From Myroides sp. 1354 (GTDB lineage Bacteria; Bacteroidota; Bacteroidia; Flavobacteriales; Flavobacteriaceae), in the NCBI RefSeq assembly GCF_030324495.1, contig NZ_JACAGN010000018.1, positions 1 to 32,057 of the forward strand: DNA of 32,057 nucleotides, in the 5' to 3' direction. The first letter of the stretch is position 1; each line of letters starts with the position of its first letter. Shown piece after piece: positions 9,401 through 19,200 of this stretch. Below the pieces are notes generated by a model, which was given only the letters and a program-made list of their open reading frames with translations, ran no database searches and was not told the DNA's origin. The position numbers and the translations under genes are program-made.

Positions 9401-10751
9401 ATTTAGCTTAGGATGGGTACCTTTAACAGCTAGTTTTACATTTGCAGATGCAGAATGTGTGGATGTTTTAGGAAGAGAAGTGAAAATTGCCATTCGCGGA
9501 AGTCAAGATAGAGCGTTAGAAACAAGTAAAGGATTTGGACATACGTTAATTGACAATATTACCTTCTCTAAACGCACAGCGAATCAAAGTTGTGGAATTC
9601 ACGTATCCAATATTACATGTGCAGATGAATGTTATCAAGATGTAGTAGGTAAAGGATTTGGATGGTTCCATAGTGCAGGAGCTAGACCTGAAGGGAGCAA
9701 CGTAGTAGAGAAGTTTGAACAACCAGCTACTGATGGAGGTTTCATTGTGGATATTTACCGTCTAGATAACTCTTTCAATATGGTAATCAACGGAGTGCCA
9801 TTGTATAAAGAAGAGTTGGAATTTGAAACAGGACATGCAAACCGAAATGTGCGTTTTAAATCAGATGGGAAGCGATTTGGAGAGACAGGAACAAGTGCAG
9901 TTTGGAATGTGAATAAACATCCAAATGGAGTTGAATCAGATGTTACAAATTTGGATTTAGAAGATCGATTGAACAACCCTACACCAGTTATTCGCGTAAG
10001 TATTGACAAATGGGGGAATGTGAAATTGGAAGGTAAAAGAACGACAAATGGCGCATTAGAAGAGTTAGAAGTTTACGATCGAAATAATAATAATGTCGTT
10101 GTTCCTTTACAAGTGGTACACTGGATTTCGGAAGGAACGGGAATGCAAGTAAATAAAGTAGATGTTACCCAAAACGTAATCGGACAAACGATGATGTATG
10201 GTTTCGGATACGGTTTACAACAAAAAGAGTGTGAAACTTGTACGTTGGAAAAAGACGGAGTCTTTGCAGATGAGAATGCTAACACATTCGCAGAAGAAGG
10301 AGAAACCATTACGTATACATTCAAAGTGAAAAATGCGGGAGATATGGATATTTACGATGTGGAGATTGTTGATCCGCTATTCGGCTTCCATATCAAATTA
10401 GATCCAACTACGCATCAACCCACACAAGCAGGTGTTGTTTTAGAGGGAGATAACAACAGCAATGGAGTCTTGAATAGAAATGAAACGTGGACGTTTACCG
10501 TTTCTTATCAAGTAACACAGGATGATATTTATGTTAATCAAGGGGTATATAACCGTGCAAAAGTTATAGGTGTTGGTCGTTTACCTCGATCTTCATATAC
10601 AGTGGATGAGGAGTCAACCGACCCAACGCCTTATCGAGAAGGAGATCCAGGATGGGATGCAACGAAACCATTCCACACTTATGTTCGTTTAGAAGGCAGC
10701 GGAATATTAATTACCAATCCAATGATTTATCAAAAGGTTAAGCAATTATAA
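6447..10751 (+). CDS. Large secreted protein with DUF11-like domains
   Basis: This 1434-residue exported protein has a signal peptide (TKALLTLVLVLGVSTAVLA, cleavage after about Ala29). Residues ~30-550 are unassigned beta-rich sequence. Residues ~555-690 look like a DUF11/Ig-type repeat (VVEYTIVAGNKGPSNI...). Residues ~745-1080 begin ECVDQILYFEDFDRG and include FADAECVDVLGREVKIAIRG, suggesting a jelly-roll-like domain. Residues ~1260-1390 form a second DUF11-like repeat (EGETITYTFKVKNAGDMDIY). Unlike the fibre genes it has several Cys pairs (for example CNN, CADEC, CETC). No T9SS C-terminal domain is present at its end. It stops 3 bp before the next gene, so the two are almost certainly co-transcribed. 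I infer a structural or adhesive component of the same surface assembly. Confidence 0.72.
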   Translation: MIYTIINKITTKALLTLVLVLGVSTAVLADGSRNLYPSGASGHRAHLLGSGYTSEATPFPNKGIHYVYAKAGETITLASSAQGYGSSNSSRWPNRERITLYGPTGNKISLSAYTGRENSNTVYGNIPDRTAELAGPRLTASGTGGYRPIYYTVETEGIYRVEFTSRSSTGQGSGVSANSNWSQGDDAAIVAWDISVISNNVFIPGRVYATNLNLSTGNDAGLGSNKYHNVRFYGSLYARTIDGYTYRVTHNGSNGIVFAFFVNNLGFYETKNGQVVPLYKSLNDTPNNISGKVQNPNTPDEGGHVTHKMFYAKPATDLPLKANASIGVSDGSGKERPTATSTWLKASPVRPDLTQVKVIGAEGTPGRLGHKGGRIDFVASIAGQYRILLESTNANFAPRLFVGQAVEGDNSILWDGKDGNGRISALGTTLPVHVKVVLQGAEVHFPFFDVEYNIGGIAIELLDTNNLDRVITNKVFWDDSGLTHGSVSGNAFNGSKVDPINNSHLKMINGVFNTGENSTTNGHVYGLNSAGTGWATWGDTKSIDTWAFIQGEEKQVDATVEVMEADLYTTLTYKVGGVVNKGSGNRGDVVEYTIVAGNKGPSNIIADIPNGIHGAPFSFTVPPGVDVTNPGSVRATFTCTNGTARESIALTYDPATRTFRSELQIPKDCTVTYKVTGKLNGMTGSMVAESTIMRPADVSDPDATNGDPNIKPTNPHFECYNNDSGNLPGSSGSIGCNNIQEVVFMALGECVDQILYFEDFDRGYWNVNSGRTDWMNKASISINPTTGAIMTDGNGRVVRQGPRGGATATYLFAPGMNDSRYASANGSPHSQTISVARIKNGYYSVNPPGYVQMGIPTTDSWSEGIWVPNAPTNDPTLPNSNFDWTPAWDKVNSIRDMSGAVNGSAFLVRGASSAAQSIKPFYEFEVNGRIEKDRVYTLDIYSYVTYHDKDYMLMDVVDKITGHIYASVPLKYPGPGLPEGASPEGFSLGWVPLTASFTFADAECVDVLGREVKIAIRGSQDRALETSKGFGHTLIDNITFSKRTANQSCGIHVSNITCADECYQDVVGKGFGWFHSAGARPEGSNVVEKFEQPATDGGFIVDIYRLDNSFNMVINGVPLYKEELEFETGHANRNVRFKSDGKRFGETGTSAVWNVNKHPNGVESDVTNLDLEDRLNNPTPVIRVSIDKWGNVKLEGKRTTNGALEELEVYDRNNNNVVVPLQVVHWISEGTGMQVNKVDVTQNVIGQTMMYGFGYGLQQKECETCTLEKDGVFADENANTFAEEGETITYTFKVKNAGDMDIYDVEIVDPLFGFHIKLDPTTHQPTQAGVVLEGDNNSNGVLNRNETWTFTVSYQVTQDDIYVNQGVYNRAKVIGVGRLPRSSYTVDEESTDPTPYREGDPGWDATKPFHTYVRLEGSGILITNPMIYQKVKQL

Positions 10752-10754
10752 TCT

Positions 10755-12080
10755 ATGAAAAAAATATATAGCAACCGAGTACTTTTCCTAAGCATATTAG
10801 GGTTTAGCGCAGTAGCAGTGGCACAAGAAAATTCAGCTTCTTTTGTCAATCAAGGAGAAATAGTAGTGGGGAATGATGGAATTATCTCTACGCTATACAG
10901 TTTTGACAATCAGGAAACTGCTTCTGTTGTGAATGGAGGAACGGCTTATTTTTACCGTGATTTCAACAACGATGGGTATTATTCTTTTGATGAAGAAAGA
11001 AAGAATAACAGTGTAAGTACAGCTATCTTTAAACGCTATGAAGATGAAAAAGGACCACAGTTGCTAAGTGGTGCGTCGATGTCTAGCTTTTATAATGTTG
11101 AGTTGAATAACGAAACACCCAAAGTTGCTTTCGATTTAAAAAACAACATCAATGTATACGGAACTATGGATTTCTTGGACGGAATCATAAAAGTAGATCC
11201 TACCATTGCTCCAGAAACAAAATTATCAATGGGTATGTTGAGTTTTCACCAAGGATCTAAAGCTACGAACGTAGATGATCGTTCGCATGCAGAAGGACAG
11301 GTGGAGAAAATAGGAAACGAACCCTTTCAATATCCAAAAGGAGACAGACAAATGTACCGCTATGCGCGTATCACTGCACCCAAGGATATCAAAGATGCTT
11401 TTGTTGGAGAATACCGCACAGAAGATGCTCCATTTTTTGTCGCTCGACCTGCAACTGTAGGCGTAATCAAAGAATTGGATACAAATGAGTATTGGTTAAT
11501 TGACCGCGGAAGTGAAACGAAAAGTGATATTTTGTTAACTTTGAGTTGGGATGAGCGTACTACACCTCCTACTTTGCTTGCGGATCCTGAAAATGAATTG
11601 CACATTGTGCGTTGGGATGCCAAACAACAACTATGGGTAGACGAAGGTGGAGTAGTGGATATGTCAACCAAAGAAGTAACCACAGTAGCTGCTGTAAAAG
11701 GATACGGATTTTTTACCTTAGCAACCGTGAAAAAAGATTGGATCTTAGATGGAGATATCGTTATTTACAACTTGGTAACACCTGATGGAGATGGTAAAAA
11801 CGATTACTTTATTATTGATAATATCAATAAATATCCAAACAATACAGTAGAAATTTTCAACCGTTGGGGAGTAAAAGTATACGAAACCAAAGGATATGAT
11901 CCGAATGGAGACGGAAGTTCAAATGTATTTAGAGGATATTCTGAAGGACGTGTAACCATAGATAAGAGCAAGAAATTACCAAGTGGAACGTATTACTATG
12001 TTGTTACATACGAATACAAAGACCAAAATGGTAGTCGCATGATTAAGAAAGCTGCAAATTTACATTTGGAGTCTAATTAA
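10755..12080 (+). CDS. Type B T9SS substrate with gliding-motility C-terminal domain
   Basis: This 441-residue protein has a signal peptide ([16 protein letters not shown]). The middle shows a conserved [20 protein letters not shown] segment and then [19 protein letters not shown]. The last ~90 residues form a gliding-motility-associated C-terminal domain (CHU_C/TIGR04131 type): [16 protein letters not shown], then [13 protein letters not shown], then [14 protein letters not shown]. In Flavobacterium johnsoniae such type B domains direct T9SS export and need a cognate SprF-like partner; a PorP/SprF gene follows here after 11 bp. It is the only protein in this operon with a visible T9SS signal, so it may anchor or escort the signal-less fibre proteins. 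The family call is secure; the anchoring role is inferred. Confidence 0.85.
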   Translation: MKKIYSNRVLFLSILGFSAVAVAQENSASFVNQGEIVVGNDGIISTLYSFDNQETASVVNGGTAYFYRDFNNDGYYSFDEERKNNSVSTAIFKRYEDEKGPQLLSGASMSSFYNVELNNETPKVAFDLKNNINVYGTMDFLDGIIKVDPTIAPETKLSMGMLSFHQGSKATNVDDRSHAEGQVEKIGNEPFQYPKGDRQMYRYARITAPKDIKDAFVGEYRTEDAPFFVARPATVGVIKELDTNEYWLIDRGSETKSDILLTLSWDERTTPPTLLADPENELHIVRWDAKQQLWVDEGGVVDMSTKEVTTVAAVKGYGFFTLATVKKDWILDGDIVIYNLVTPDGDGKNDYFIIDNINKYPNNTVEIFNRWGVKVYETKGYDPNGDGSSNVFRGYSEGRVTIDKSKKLPSGTYYYVVTYEYKDQNGSRMIKKAANLHLESN

Positions 12081-12091
12081 ATCAATACTAG

Positions 12092-13024
12092 ATGAAACTT
12101 AGAAACACAATACAAACAATTGTTCTTGGAGGTATAGGTTTGTTCAGCATGACACAAACCTATGCACAACAAGATCCACAATATACCCAATACATGTATA
12201 ACCACTCGAACATCAACCCCGCATATGCAGGGAGTAGAGAAGGGTTGAACATCTTTGGATTATACCGCACCCAATGGGTTGGATTAGAAGGTGCTCCTAA
12301 AACAGCAACACTATCCGTAAATACACCTTTAGGTGACTCAGGATTAGGGTTAGGAGTAAACTTTGTTAACGACCACTTAGGGGTAATGGATGATAATACG
12401 TTATCTGTTGATTTATCGTATGCAGTGGATTTAAATTACCACTATAAATTGGCCTTTGGATTAAAAGGATCGGCGAATTTATTAGACGTAAATTACAGTA
12501 AATTACATATTTACAATCCAACAGATCCTGTAGCGGAAAACGATATCAAGAACAAGTTTACACCCAATGTAGGAGCAGGATTATTCTTGTATTCCGATAA
12601 AGCCTATGTAGGTTTATCTGCACCTAATTTATTAACGCGCTCACGTTACAACGACAACGATGTGAAAACATTGCGTCAAAAAATGCACCTATACTTAACA
12701 GGGGGATATGTGTTTGATTTAAATCGCGACATCAAGTTTAAGCCTGCAGCAATGGTGAAAATGGAGCAAGGATCTCCATTACAAGTGGACGTATCAGCAA
12801 ACTTTATGTTTGTGGATAAATTTACTGCGGGGATTGCTTACCGTTGGGATGCTGCTGTAAGTGGTTTAGTTGGTTTCCAAGTGTCAGAAAATATCTTTGT
12901 AGGGTATAGCTACGATGCAGAAACAACCAAATTAGCCAACTACAACTCTGGATCTCACGAGATTTTCATGCGATTCACTTTGTTTAATAGCTACAAGCGT
13001 ATTACTGCGCCTAGGTTCTTCTAA
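12092..13024 (+). CDS. PorP/SprF family outer-membrane protein
   Basis: This 310-residue protein has a signal peptide ending TYAQ, followed by the family's signature QQDPQYTQYMYNHSNINP and AYAGSREG. The rest is alternating beta-strand sequence with GAG, GLSAPNLL and a C-terminal FMRFTLF strand, as expected for an outer-membrane beta-barrel. PorP/SprF proteins attach type B T9SS substrates to the secretion/motility machinery; SprF serves SprB in F. johnsoniae. Its position between a type B substrate (11 bp upstream) and a PorE-like gene (11 bp downstream) suggests a dedicated adaptor for this operon, not the housekeeping PorP. That specificity is inferred. Confidence 0.9.
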   Translation: MKLRNTIQTIVLGGIGLFSMTQTYAQQDPQYTQYMYNHSNINPAYAGSREGLNIFGLYRTQWVGLEGAPKTATLSVNTPLGDSGLGLGVNFVNDHLGVMDDNTLSVDLSYAVDLNYHYKLAFGLKGSANLLDVNYSKLHIYNPTDPVAENDIKNKFTPNVGAGLFLYSDKAYVGLSAPNLLTRSRYNDNDVKTLRQKMHLYLTGGYVFDLNRDIKFKPAAMVKMEQGSPLQVDVSANFMFVDKFTAGIAYRWDAAVSGLVGFQVSENIFVGYSYDAETTKLANYNSGSHEIFMRFTLFNSYKRITAPRFF

Positions 13025-13035
13025 TTGTTATAAGT

Positions 13036-14997
13036 ATGGTAAAACAGATAATGCAACTGGGAATTCTCAGCCTAGCCTTGAGCTTTAGCTTCTCGGGATA
13101 CAGCCAGATAAAAAAAGAAAAACAAGCCGATAAAAGCTTTGATCGCTTAGCTTATATTGATGCAATTAAAGTATATGAACGCATTGCCGATAAAGGATTT
13201 GTCAATACGTCTATTTTGCAAAATTTAGCCGATGCTTACTATTTTAATGGTAAATTAGTGGAGGCTAATAAATGGTACGCAGAGCTATTTGAGGGTACTT
13301 ACGAAGACAAAGACCTTACAGCCTTATCTTCTGAATATTACTATCGCTATGCACAAACCCTAAAAGCTGCGAAAGATTATACAAAATCACAACAAATGAT
13401 GGATCGTTTTGCCGCACTAGAGCAAGAAGATTCCAGAACAGCGTTGTACAATAAAAACCGCGATTATCTAGAGCATATCGAAAACCATTCTGATCGTTAT
13501 GATATTAAATTATTAGATATCAATACAGCATATTCAGATTATGGAGGAATGATATTGGGAGACCAATTCGTATTTACTTCAGCACGTGCAACAGAACACC
13601 AAAGTGGAAGTAAAATTCACTCGTGGACCAACGAAAGTTACACGAGCTTATATAGCTCAAAGATTGATCAAAATGGCTTTGGAGAGCCCGTACTTTTTGC
13701 GCCAGAGATTGAATCAAAAGTAAATGACGCAACGGCTGTTTTTACAAAAGATGGCAATACGATGTATTTTACGCGTAACAACTCCAAAACCAGTGGTAGA
13801 AGCAAACAAAATAAAGATAACACCTCTTTATTAAAATTATACAAGACAGTAAAGCAAGCGGATGGGAAGTGGGGACTAGTAGAGGAATTGCCGTTTAACT
13901 CGGATAATTTCAATACAGCCCATCCTGCTTTAACTCCTGACGATAAATGGTTGTATTTTGTCTCAGATCGAAGAGAAACAATAGGACAATCTGATTTATT
14001 TCGCGTAGCTTTGTATGAAAATGGTGGCTACGGACCCGTGGAAAACCTAGGAAAAACAATAAATACGCAAGGAAGAGAAAGTTTTCCTTTCATATCTTCA
14101 GATTTTCAACTATATTTCTCCTCTGATGGACATCCAGGTTTGGGAGGAATGGATATATTTGTAGCTAAATTATATCCAAACGGAACTTTCGGACCGGTGG
14201 TGAATATGGGAACGCCAATTAACAGTAGTATGGACGACTTTGGATTCTATTTGGATTCAAAACAAAACAAAGGATTTGTTAGTTCAAACCGCGCGGAAGG
14301 AAAAGGATCAGATGATATCTACTTCTTAGCTGAAAAACCATGTAAACAAACCATTGAAGGAACAGTATATGATAAAGATACCAACGAAGTATTAGTAGAT
14401 GCCCTAGTGGTTATTTCTGATGCAATGTATCAAAAATCAGATACAATTTACACCAATAATAAAGGATATTATAGTACCTCTTTGTTAGATTGTGGACATA
14501 AATACCGCATTAAAGCAGAGAAAAAACTGTATAACACAGTTGAAGTAGCCTTTAATGTAAATCGCGAACCTGGAGTTAAAACCGTGAATATCGGATTAGA
14601 AAAAACGGAAAAACCACTAGAGATTAACGACGATTTATTTAAGAAATTAAAACTTCAACCGATTTACTTTGACTTTGACAAATCAAATATCCGAAGAGAC
14701 GCTTCGATTGAGTTGATGAAAGTAGTAGAGGTAATGAAAGAATACCCAACAATGAAAATCGATGTTCGTTCACATACAGATAGTAGAGGAAACGATGATT
14801 ATAACATGAGTTTATCAGATCGTCGTGTAAAATCAACAATCAAATGGATGATTGAACAAGGAATCGATCCAAGTCGTTTAACAGGTCGCGGTTATGGAGA
14901 AAGTCAATTGCTAAACAAATGTAGTAATGGCGTTCCTTGTACAGCAGATGAACATCAGTTAAATAGACGAAGCGAGTTTATTATTACAGAAATGTAA
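13036..14997 (+). CDS. PorE-like TPR/beta-propeller/CRD/OmpA envelope protein
   Basis: This 653-residue protein has a signal peptide (LSLALSFSFSGYSQ). TPR-like helices span ~25-150 (YIDAIKVYERIADKG, LQNLADAYYFNGKL). PD40/WD-like propeller blades span ~165-430 (DATAVFTKDGNTMYFTR, HPALTPDDKWLYFVSDRR, SFPFISSDFQLYFSSDG). A carboxypeptidase regulatory-like domain spans ~438-520 (TIEGTVYDKDTNE). A C-terminal OmpA peptidoglycan-binding domain spans ~540-653 (IYFDFDKSNIRRDA, VRSHTDSRGNDDYN, LNRRSEFII). The domain order matches PorE of the Porphyromonas gingivalis T9SS, which links the secretion machinery to peptidoglycan. No lipobox Cys is seen after the signal peptide. It is the last gene of the operon, with a strong terminator downstream. 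Confidence 0.88.
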   Translation: MVKQIMQLGILSLALSFSFSGYSQIKKEKQADKSFDRLAYIDAIKVYERIADKGFVNTSILQNLADAYYFNGKLVEANKWYAELFEGTYEDKDLTALSSEYYYRYAQTLKAAKDYTKSQQMMDRFAALEQEDSRTALYNKNRDYLEHIENHSDRYDIKLLDINTAYSDYGGMILGDQFVFTSARATEHQSGSKIHSWTNESYTSLYSSKIDQNGFGEPVLFAPEIESKVNDATAVFTKDGNTMYFTRNNSKTSGRSKQNKDNTSLLKLYKTVKQADGKWGLVEELPFNSDNFNTAHPALTPDDKWLYFVSDRRETIGQSDLFRVALYENGGYGPVENLGKTINTQGRESFPFISSDFQLYFSSDGHPGLGGMDIFVAKLYPNGTFGPVVNMGTPINSSMDDFGFYLDSKQNKGFVSSNRAEGKGSDDIYFLAEKPCKQTIEGTVYDKDTNEVLVDALVVISDAMYQKSDTIYTNNKGYYSTSLLDCGHKYRIKAEKKLYNTVEVAFNVNREPGVKTVNIGLEKTEKPLEINDDLFKKLKLQPIYFDFDKSNIRRDASIELMKVVEVMKEYPTMKIDVRSHTDSRGNDDYNMSLSDRRVKSTIKWMIEQGIDPSRLTGRGYGESQLLNKCSNGVPCTADEHQLNRRSEFIITEM

Positions 14998-15078
14998 TAC
15001 ATATACCTAACAAACAACAAAACAATTTTTTTTCGATGATCCTGCTGTAGGATTTAAAACACGCAGCACTAAGCCCAC

Positions 15079-15116
15079 AAGAGCGCTCGATTTTTCGAGC
15101 GCTCTTACTTTTTATT
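15079..15116 (+). terminator. Rho-independent terminator of the fibre operon
   Basis: AAGAGCGCTCGA and TCGAGCGCTCTT form a 12-bp perfect GC-rich stem around a TTTT loop, followed by ACTTTTTATT. It lies 81 bp after the OmpA gene, and its T-tail runs into the stop codon of the convergent dioxygenase gene at 15112. Confidence 0.9.
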
Positions 15117-15945
15117 GGTAGTACATAAAAGAAGTCATGCTCAACGAACCCCCTACATAGGCATCGTTAAAAAACAGCAATTCATCTTTGGCCTCTTTCA
15201 ATCCCAAATTGTACAACATCGGAATATAATGCTCTAACGTAGGGACAGCAAGTGAAATCTGTGGATGTAGCTTCTCGTAGTCAATCAAGTATTGTACCTT
15301 GTTCTCTGCAATATGCTGTTGGAGAACCGCATTGATTTCATGCGCCCAGTCAAAGCCATAATTGTTTTCCATCTGATCCCACGAGAGCATACGCAAATTG
15401 TGAATCATATTTCCACTGCCAATAATTAAAATCCCTTTTTTGCGCAATTCACGCAGTTGAGTAGCCAATTGATAGTGGTATTCCAAAGGTTTGTAATAAT
15501 CAATGCTCAGTTGTAAAACCGGAATATCCGCTTTGGGAAACATATGTCTCGTAATAGACCATGTACCATGATCTAAACCCCAATCGTGATCCAAGTGAAG
15601 ATCTACTGGTTTTGCCATTTCCTGGATAGATTTAGCTAAATCAGGTGCGCCAGGTGCAGGATAGTCAACTTCAAATAAAGGTTGCGGAAATCCCCTGAAA
15701 TCGTGTATCGTTTCAGGAAAATCCATAGCCGTAATTGCACTGCCTTTCGTTAACCAATGTGCAGAAATAACTAGAATCGCTTTTGGTGTGGGAAGAGATT
15801 GTCCCAGCTGATGCCAATTCTGAGAAAATACCGTATCTGAAATAGCATTCATAGGCGAACCATGTCCAATGAATAACGTTGGCATGATCGTTTCACTATA
15901 GGATAAGGTCTGTGAAAAGCGATAAAGGTCTTGAAGTGATTGCAT
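15112..15945 (-). CDS. ygiD: 4,5-DOPA-type extradiol dioxygenase (LigB family)
   Basis: This 277-residue class III extradiol ring-cleavage dioxygenase is the bacterial YgiD/DodA type. Conserved stretches are MPTLFIGHGSPMNAI (His28), LVISAHWLTKG (His63), LDHDWGLDHGTWS, LIIGSGNMIHNLR and PTLEHYIPMLYNLG. The His residues supply the metal site in this family. Characterised relatives cleave catechols such as L-DOPA; the substrate here cannot be read from the sequence. The N-terminal ~20 residues before MPTLF also occur in relatives, so I keep the upstream Met. It is a single gene on the minus strand, convergent with the fibre operon and divergent from susC. Confidence 0.9.
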   Translation of the reverse strand: MQSLQDLYRFSQTLSYSETIMPTLFIGHGSPMNAISDTVFSQNWHQLGQSLPTPKAILVISAHWLTKGSAITAMDFPETIHDFRGFPQPLFEVDYPAPGAPDLAKSIQEMAKPVDLHLDHDWGLDHGTWSITRHMFPKADIPVLQLSIDYYKPLEYHYQLATQLRELRKKGILIIGSGNMIHNLRMLSWDQMENNYGFDWAHEINAVLQQHIAENKVQYLIDYEKLHPQISLAVPTLEHYIPMLYNLGLKEAKDELLFFNDAYVGGSLSMTSFMYYQ

Positions 15946-16289
15946 GATTGTTAATTTTTATACGTAAAGTTCTATAATTTATTTTTCTATTTTATCTTAA
16001 TTGTTAAAGGTTTAACTACTTTCAAAAAAGAAATATATTCAAATAATTTCTATCATAACTCTTCAAAATTCTGAAAACTAAATCTTAAGATTAATTTAAA
16101 ATAACGGTGTTTTTTAGTTTGTGTTCCCGTATTTAAGACTTAAAAAAAATTGAATTTTATATATTTATCATATATGTTGTTTGCAATTTTAATTTTATTT
16201 CGAATTCTGTTTATTTTGTATTTGTTTTCTTAATTTTTTATAACAATCACTGTATTAATTTTGGTTGAAGAACTAATCAAAATGATACA
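15946..16289. other. 344-bp divergent intergenic region with two palindromes
   Basis: This is very AT-rich DNA between the dioxygenase and susC starts, with no ORF of note. It holds a perfect 12-bp palindrome AATCTTAAGATT (16081-16092) and TTTAAG-A-CTTAAA (16132-16144), about 40 bp apart. Either could be a regulator site for one or both divergent genes. Confidence 0.5.
16256..16263 (+). promoter_or_regulatory. Candidate -7 element of susC
   Basis: TAATTTTG fits the Bacteroidota -7 consensus TAnnTTTG and lies 26 bp before the susC start. No TTG is seen at the expected -33 spacing, so support is partial. An upstream ATG at 16281 hits a stop after three codons, which supports the start at 16290. 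Confidence 0.35.
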
Positions 16290-19200
16290 ATGAATTCAAA
16301 AATTAAGTACATCTATCTCTGTCTGTGTTGCTTGTTTATGCAACTGGCGCATGCACAAGAGAAAGAACTTTCGGGAATGGTCACAGAGGGCGGAATGCCT
16401 TTACCCGGTGTAACGATTCTCCTTCAGGGAACCCAAAAGGGAACTCAAACAGATTTAGACGGAAAATATGCGTTGAACGTAAAACAAGGTGACGTACTAG
16501 TATTTTCTTTTATAGGAATGAAAGAGGTCAAGTATACCGTAAACAATCAGCGTATTTTTAATTTACAGATGACAGCAGAAGAGCAAATGTTAGAAGGTGT
16601 AGTTGTGACCGCTTTGGGGATTAAAAGAGACAAGAAAAAACTCGGATACTCCTCTCAAGAGGTCTCAGGGGAACAATTATCAGACGCCGGACAAACCAAT
16701 GCAGTAAATGCGCTTTCGGGAAATGTAGCAGGTTTACAAATAACCGCTCCTTCTTCTATGGGCGGGTCTACGCGAATTGTATTGCGTGGAGTTAAATCTG
16801 TTGTAGGAAATAATCAACCGTTAATTGTTGTAGATGGAATTCCACTAGACAATAGCAATTACGCAGATGAAAACATGCAAAGAGGAGCTAGTGGAAGGGA
16901 CTATGGAGATGGGTCGGCTGATATTAATCCAGATGATATTGAATCTATAACGGTGCTCAAAGGAGGTCCTGCATCTGCATTATACGGAAATAGAGGTGGA
17001 AATGGGGTCATCCTCTATACAACAAAATCAGCTAAAAATGGACGAACGCAAATTGAACTCAATTCGGGCATTACATTCGAATCCATTAACGTTATGCCAC
17101 AACTGCAAAATAAATATGGAGGTGGTTCGACAGAGACGTTTAGACAACAGGAAATTAACGGAAAAATATACAATATTCCCGAATATATTCTAGATGAAAG
17201 TTGGGGTCCTAAACTAGATGGAACGCCTTATCTACCATGGTATGCATTTGATCCCGAGTTCGAACATGACTATATGAAAGAGGTTCCCTGGGTTAAATCC
17301 AAAAACGATGTAAAAACTTTTTTTAATACTGGAGTTACGTACAATCAATCCGTCTCTATTGCCAAGTCTTTCAAAGACAGTAATATCAGGATGGCTTTCA
17401 ACAACAACGTAACCGAAGGCATTATTCCCAATTCAAAATTACAGCGCAATAATGTAACCTTAAATGCAGCTACTCAACTCAATGAGAATTTTAAAGCAGA
17501 AGCCAATATCAATTATGTTCGCACAAAAGGATTTAATAGACCTGTTGTTGGATATGGAGATAATTCGGTTGTAGAGCGATTTTTTCAATGGGGACAAAGA
17601 CAGATTGATTTTGAAAAATTAAAAGCGTATAAACTCGAAAATGGAAATCAACGCTCTTGGAATAGAACCTCTTGGGATAATGGAATGCCTGCTTATTCCG
17701 ATAACCCGTATTGGGTTGTCTATGAAAATACATCCGAAGATATTCGAAATCGCTGGTTTGGAAATGTTAAGTTGACGTATAATTTTTCTGATAAACTATA
17801 TGCCGTTACAACTGTGTATGCGGATCGATATGATTTAGCCATTGATGAACATATCGCCGTCGGATCACAAAGTACTTCTTCTTATTTTGCCGCTAGACGA
17901 AGTTTGTCTGAATATAATTACGAAGGGCGCTTGCACTATAGCGATCAGTTTGGTGCTTTTGGAATAGAAGCTTTTGTAGGAATCAATCGCAGTGAAAAAC
18001 GAGCGAATTTTCTGCAAGGTGAAACTGTGGGAGGACTTGAGCTTCCAAACTTATATAATTTGAGTAATAGCGTTGCTACTGCAAAATCAATTAACGACGA
18101 ATCCCATATGCGAACGAATTCTGTTTTTGGTTCTGCTACTGTAAGTTTTAAGGAATACTTATTTCTTGAGGGAACAATGCGAACCGATTGGTTTTCCACA
18201 GTTAAAAAATCAGTTACTTATCCTTCTTTGAGTGGTACATTCTTGTTTTCAAATGTATTAGAACAACCTGATTGGTTGAGTTTTGGTAAAATTCGACTGG
18301 GATGGGCTCAAGTGGGAAATGATACAGAAGCCTATCGAACGAGAAATTATTTTAGAGTAAATGGACCATTTTTAGGTGATCCAACTTATGGACTAGAAAA
18401 TACTGCGAATAACCCCGACCTAAAACCCGAATTGATGATTACGAAGGAAGTCGGATTAGAAGCTGCCTTTTTAAACAATAGAATAGGGTTTGAGGTTTCG
18501 TATTACGAAATCAAAACGAAAGATCTCATTACCAAAGTGCAATATGATGCAGCCACAGGATTTGCTTACCGATGGATGAATGCAGGAGATATGAAAAATA
18601 AAGGAGTTGAAGCAACAATTAATTTGACACCAATTCAAACTGCAGATTTTGCATGGCAAATGACATGGAATATTGCAAAAAATAAAAATACGTTGATTCG
18701 ATTGGCAGAGGGAGTGGAGTCTGTTGAAATTGCTCGAGCACCTTTTCGAGTTACACTACAAGGAAAGATAGGGGAAACCTATGGACAAATCTATGGAACA
18801 GATTATGTATATGACGATAAAGGCAATAAGAAAATTGGAGAAGATGGTCTGTATGTAGCCTCAGAGGTAAAAGCATTAGGAACTTATTTACCTGATTACA
18901 ATATGGGAATCCGAAACAATTTTCGCTATAAAAAATTTAATCTAGGTGTACTTCTCGATATCCAAAAAGGCGGAAAATATTTCTCTACCACTCATATGTA
19001 TGGAATGTATTCTGGAATGTTAGAAGAAACAGCTAAAGGAGATATTCGAGAAAAAGGAATAATTCTAGAAGGAGTTAAAGAAGACGGAACACCGAATGAT
19101 CAGGTTGTAACGGCTGTAGATTGGGCGAAAGGATTTAATGGGACAGTAGATGCGCAAAATGTATTTGATGCAGATTACGTAAAATTGAGAGAAATAACGT

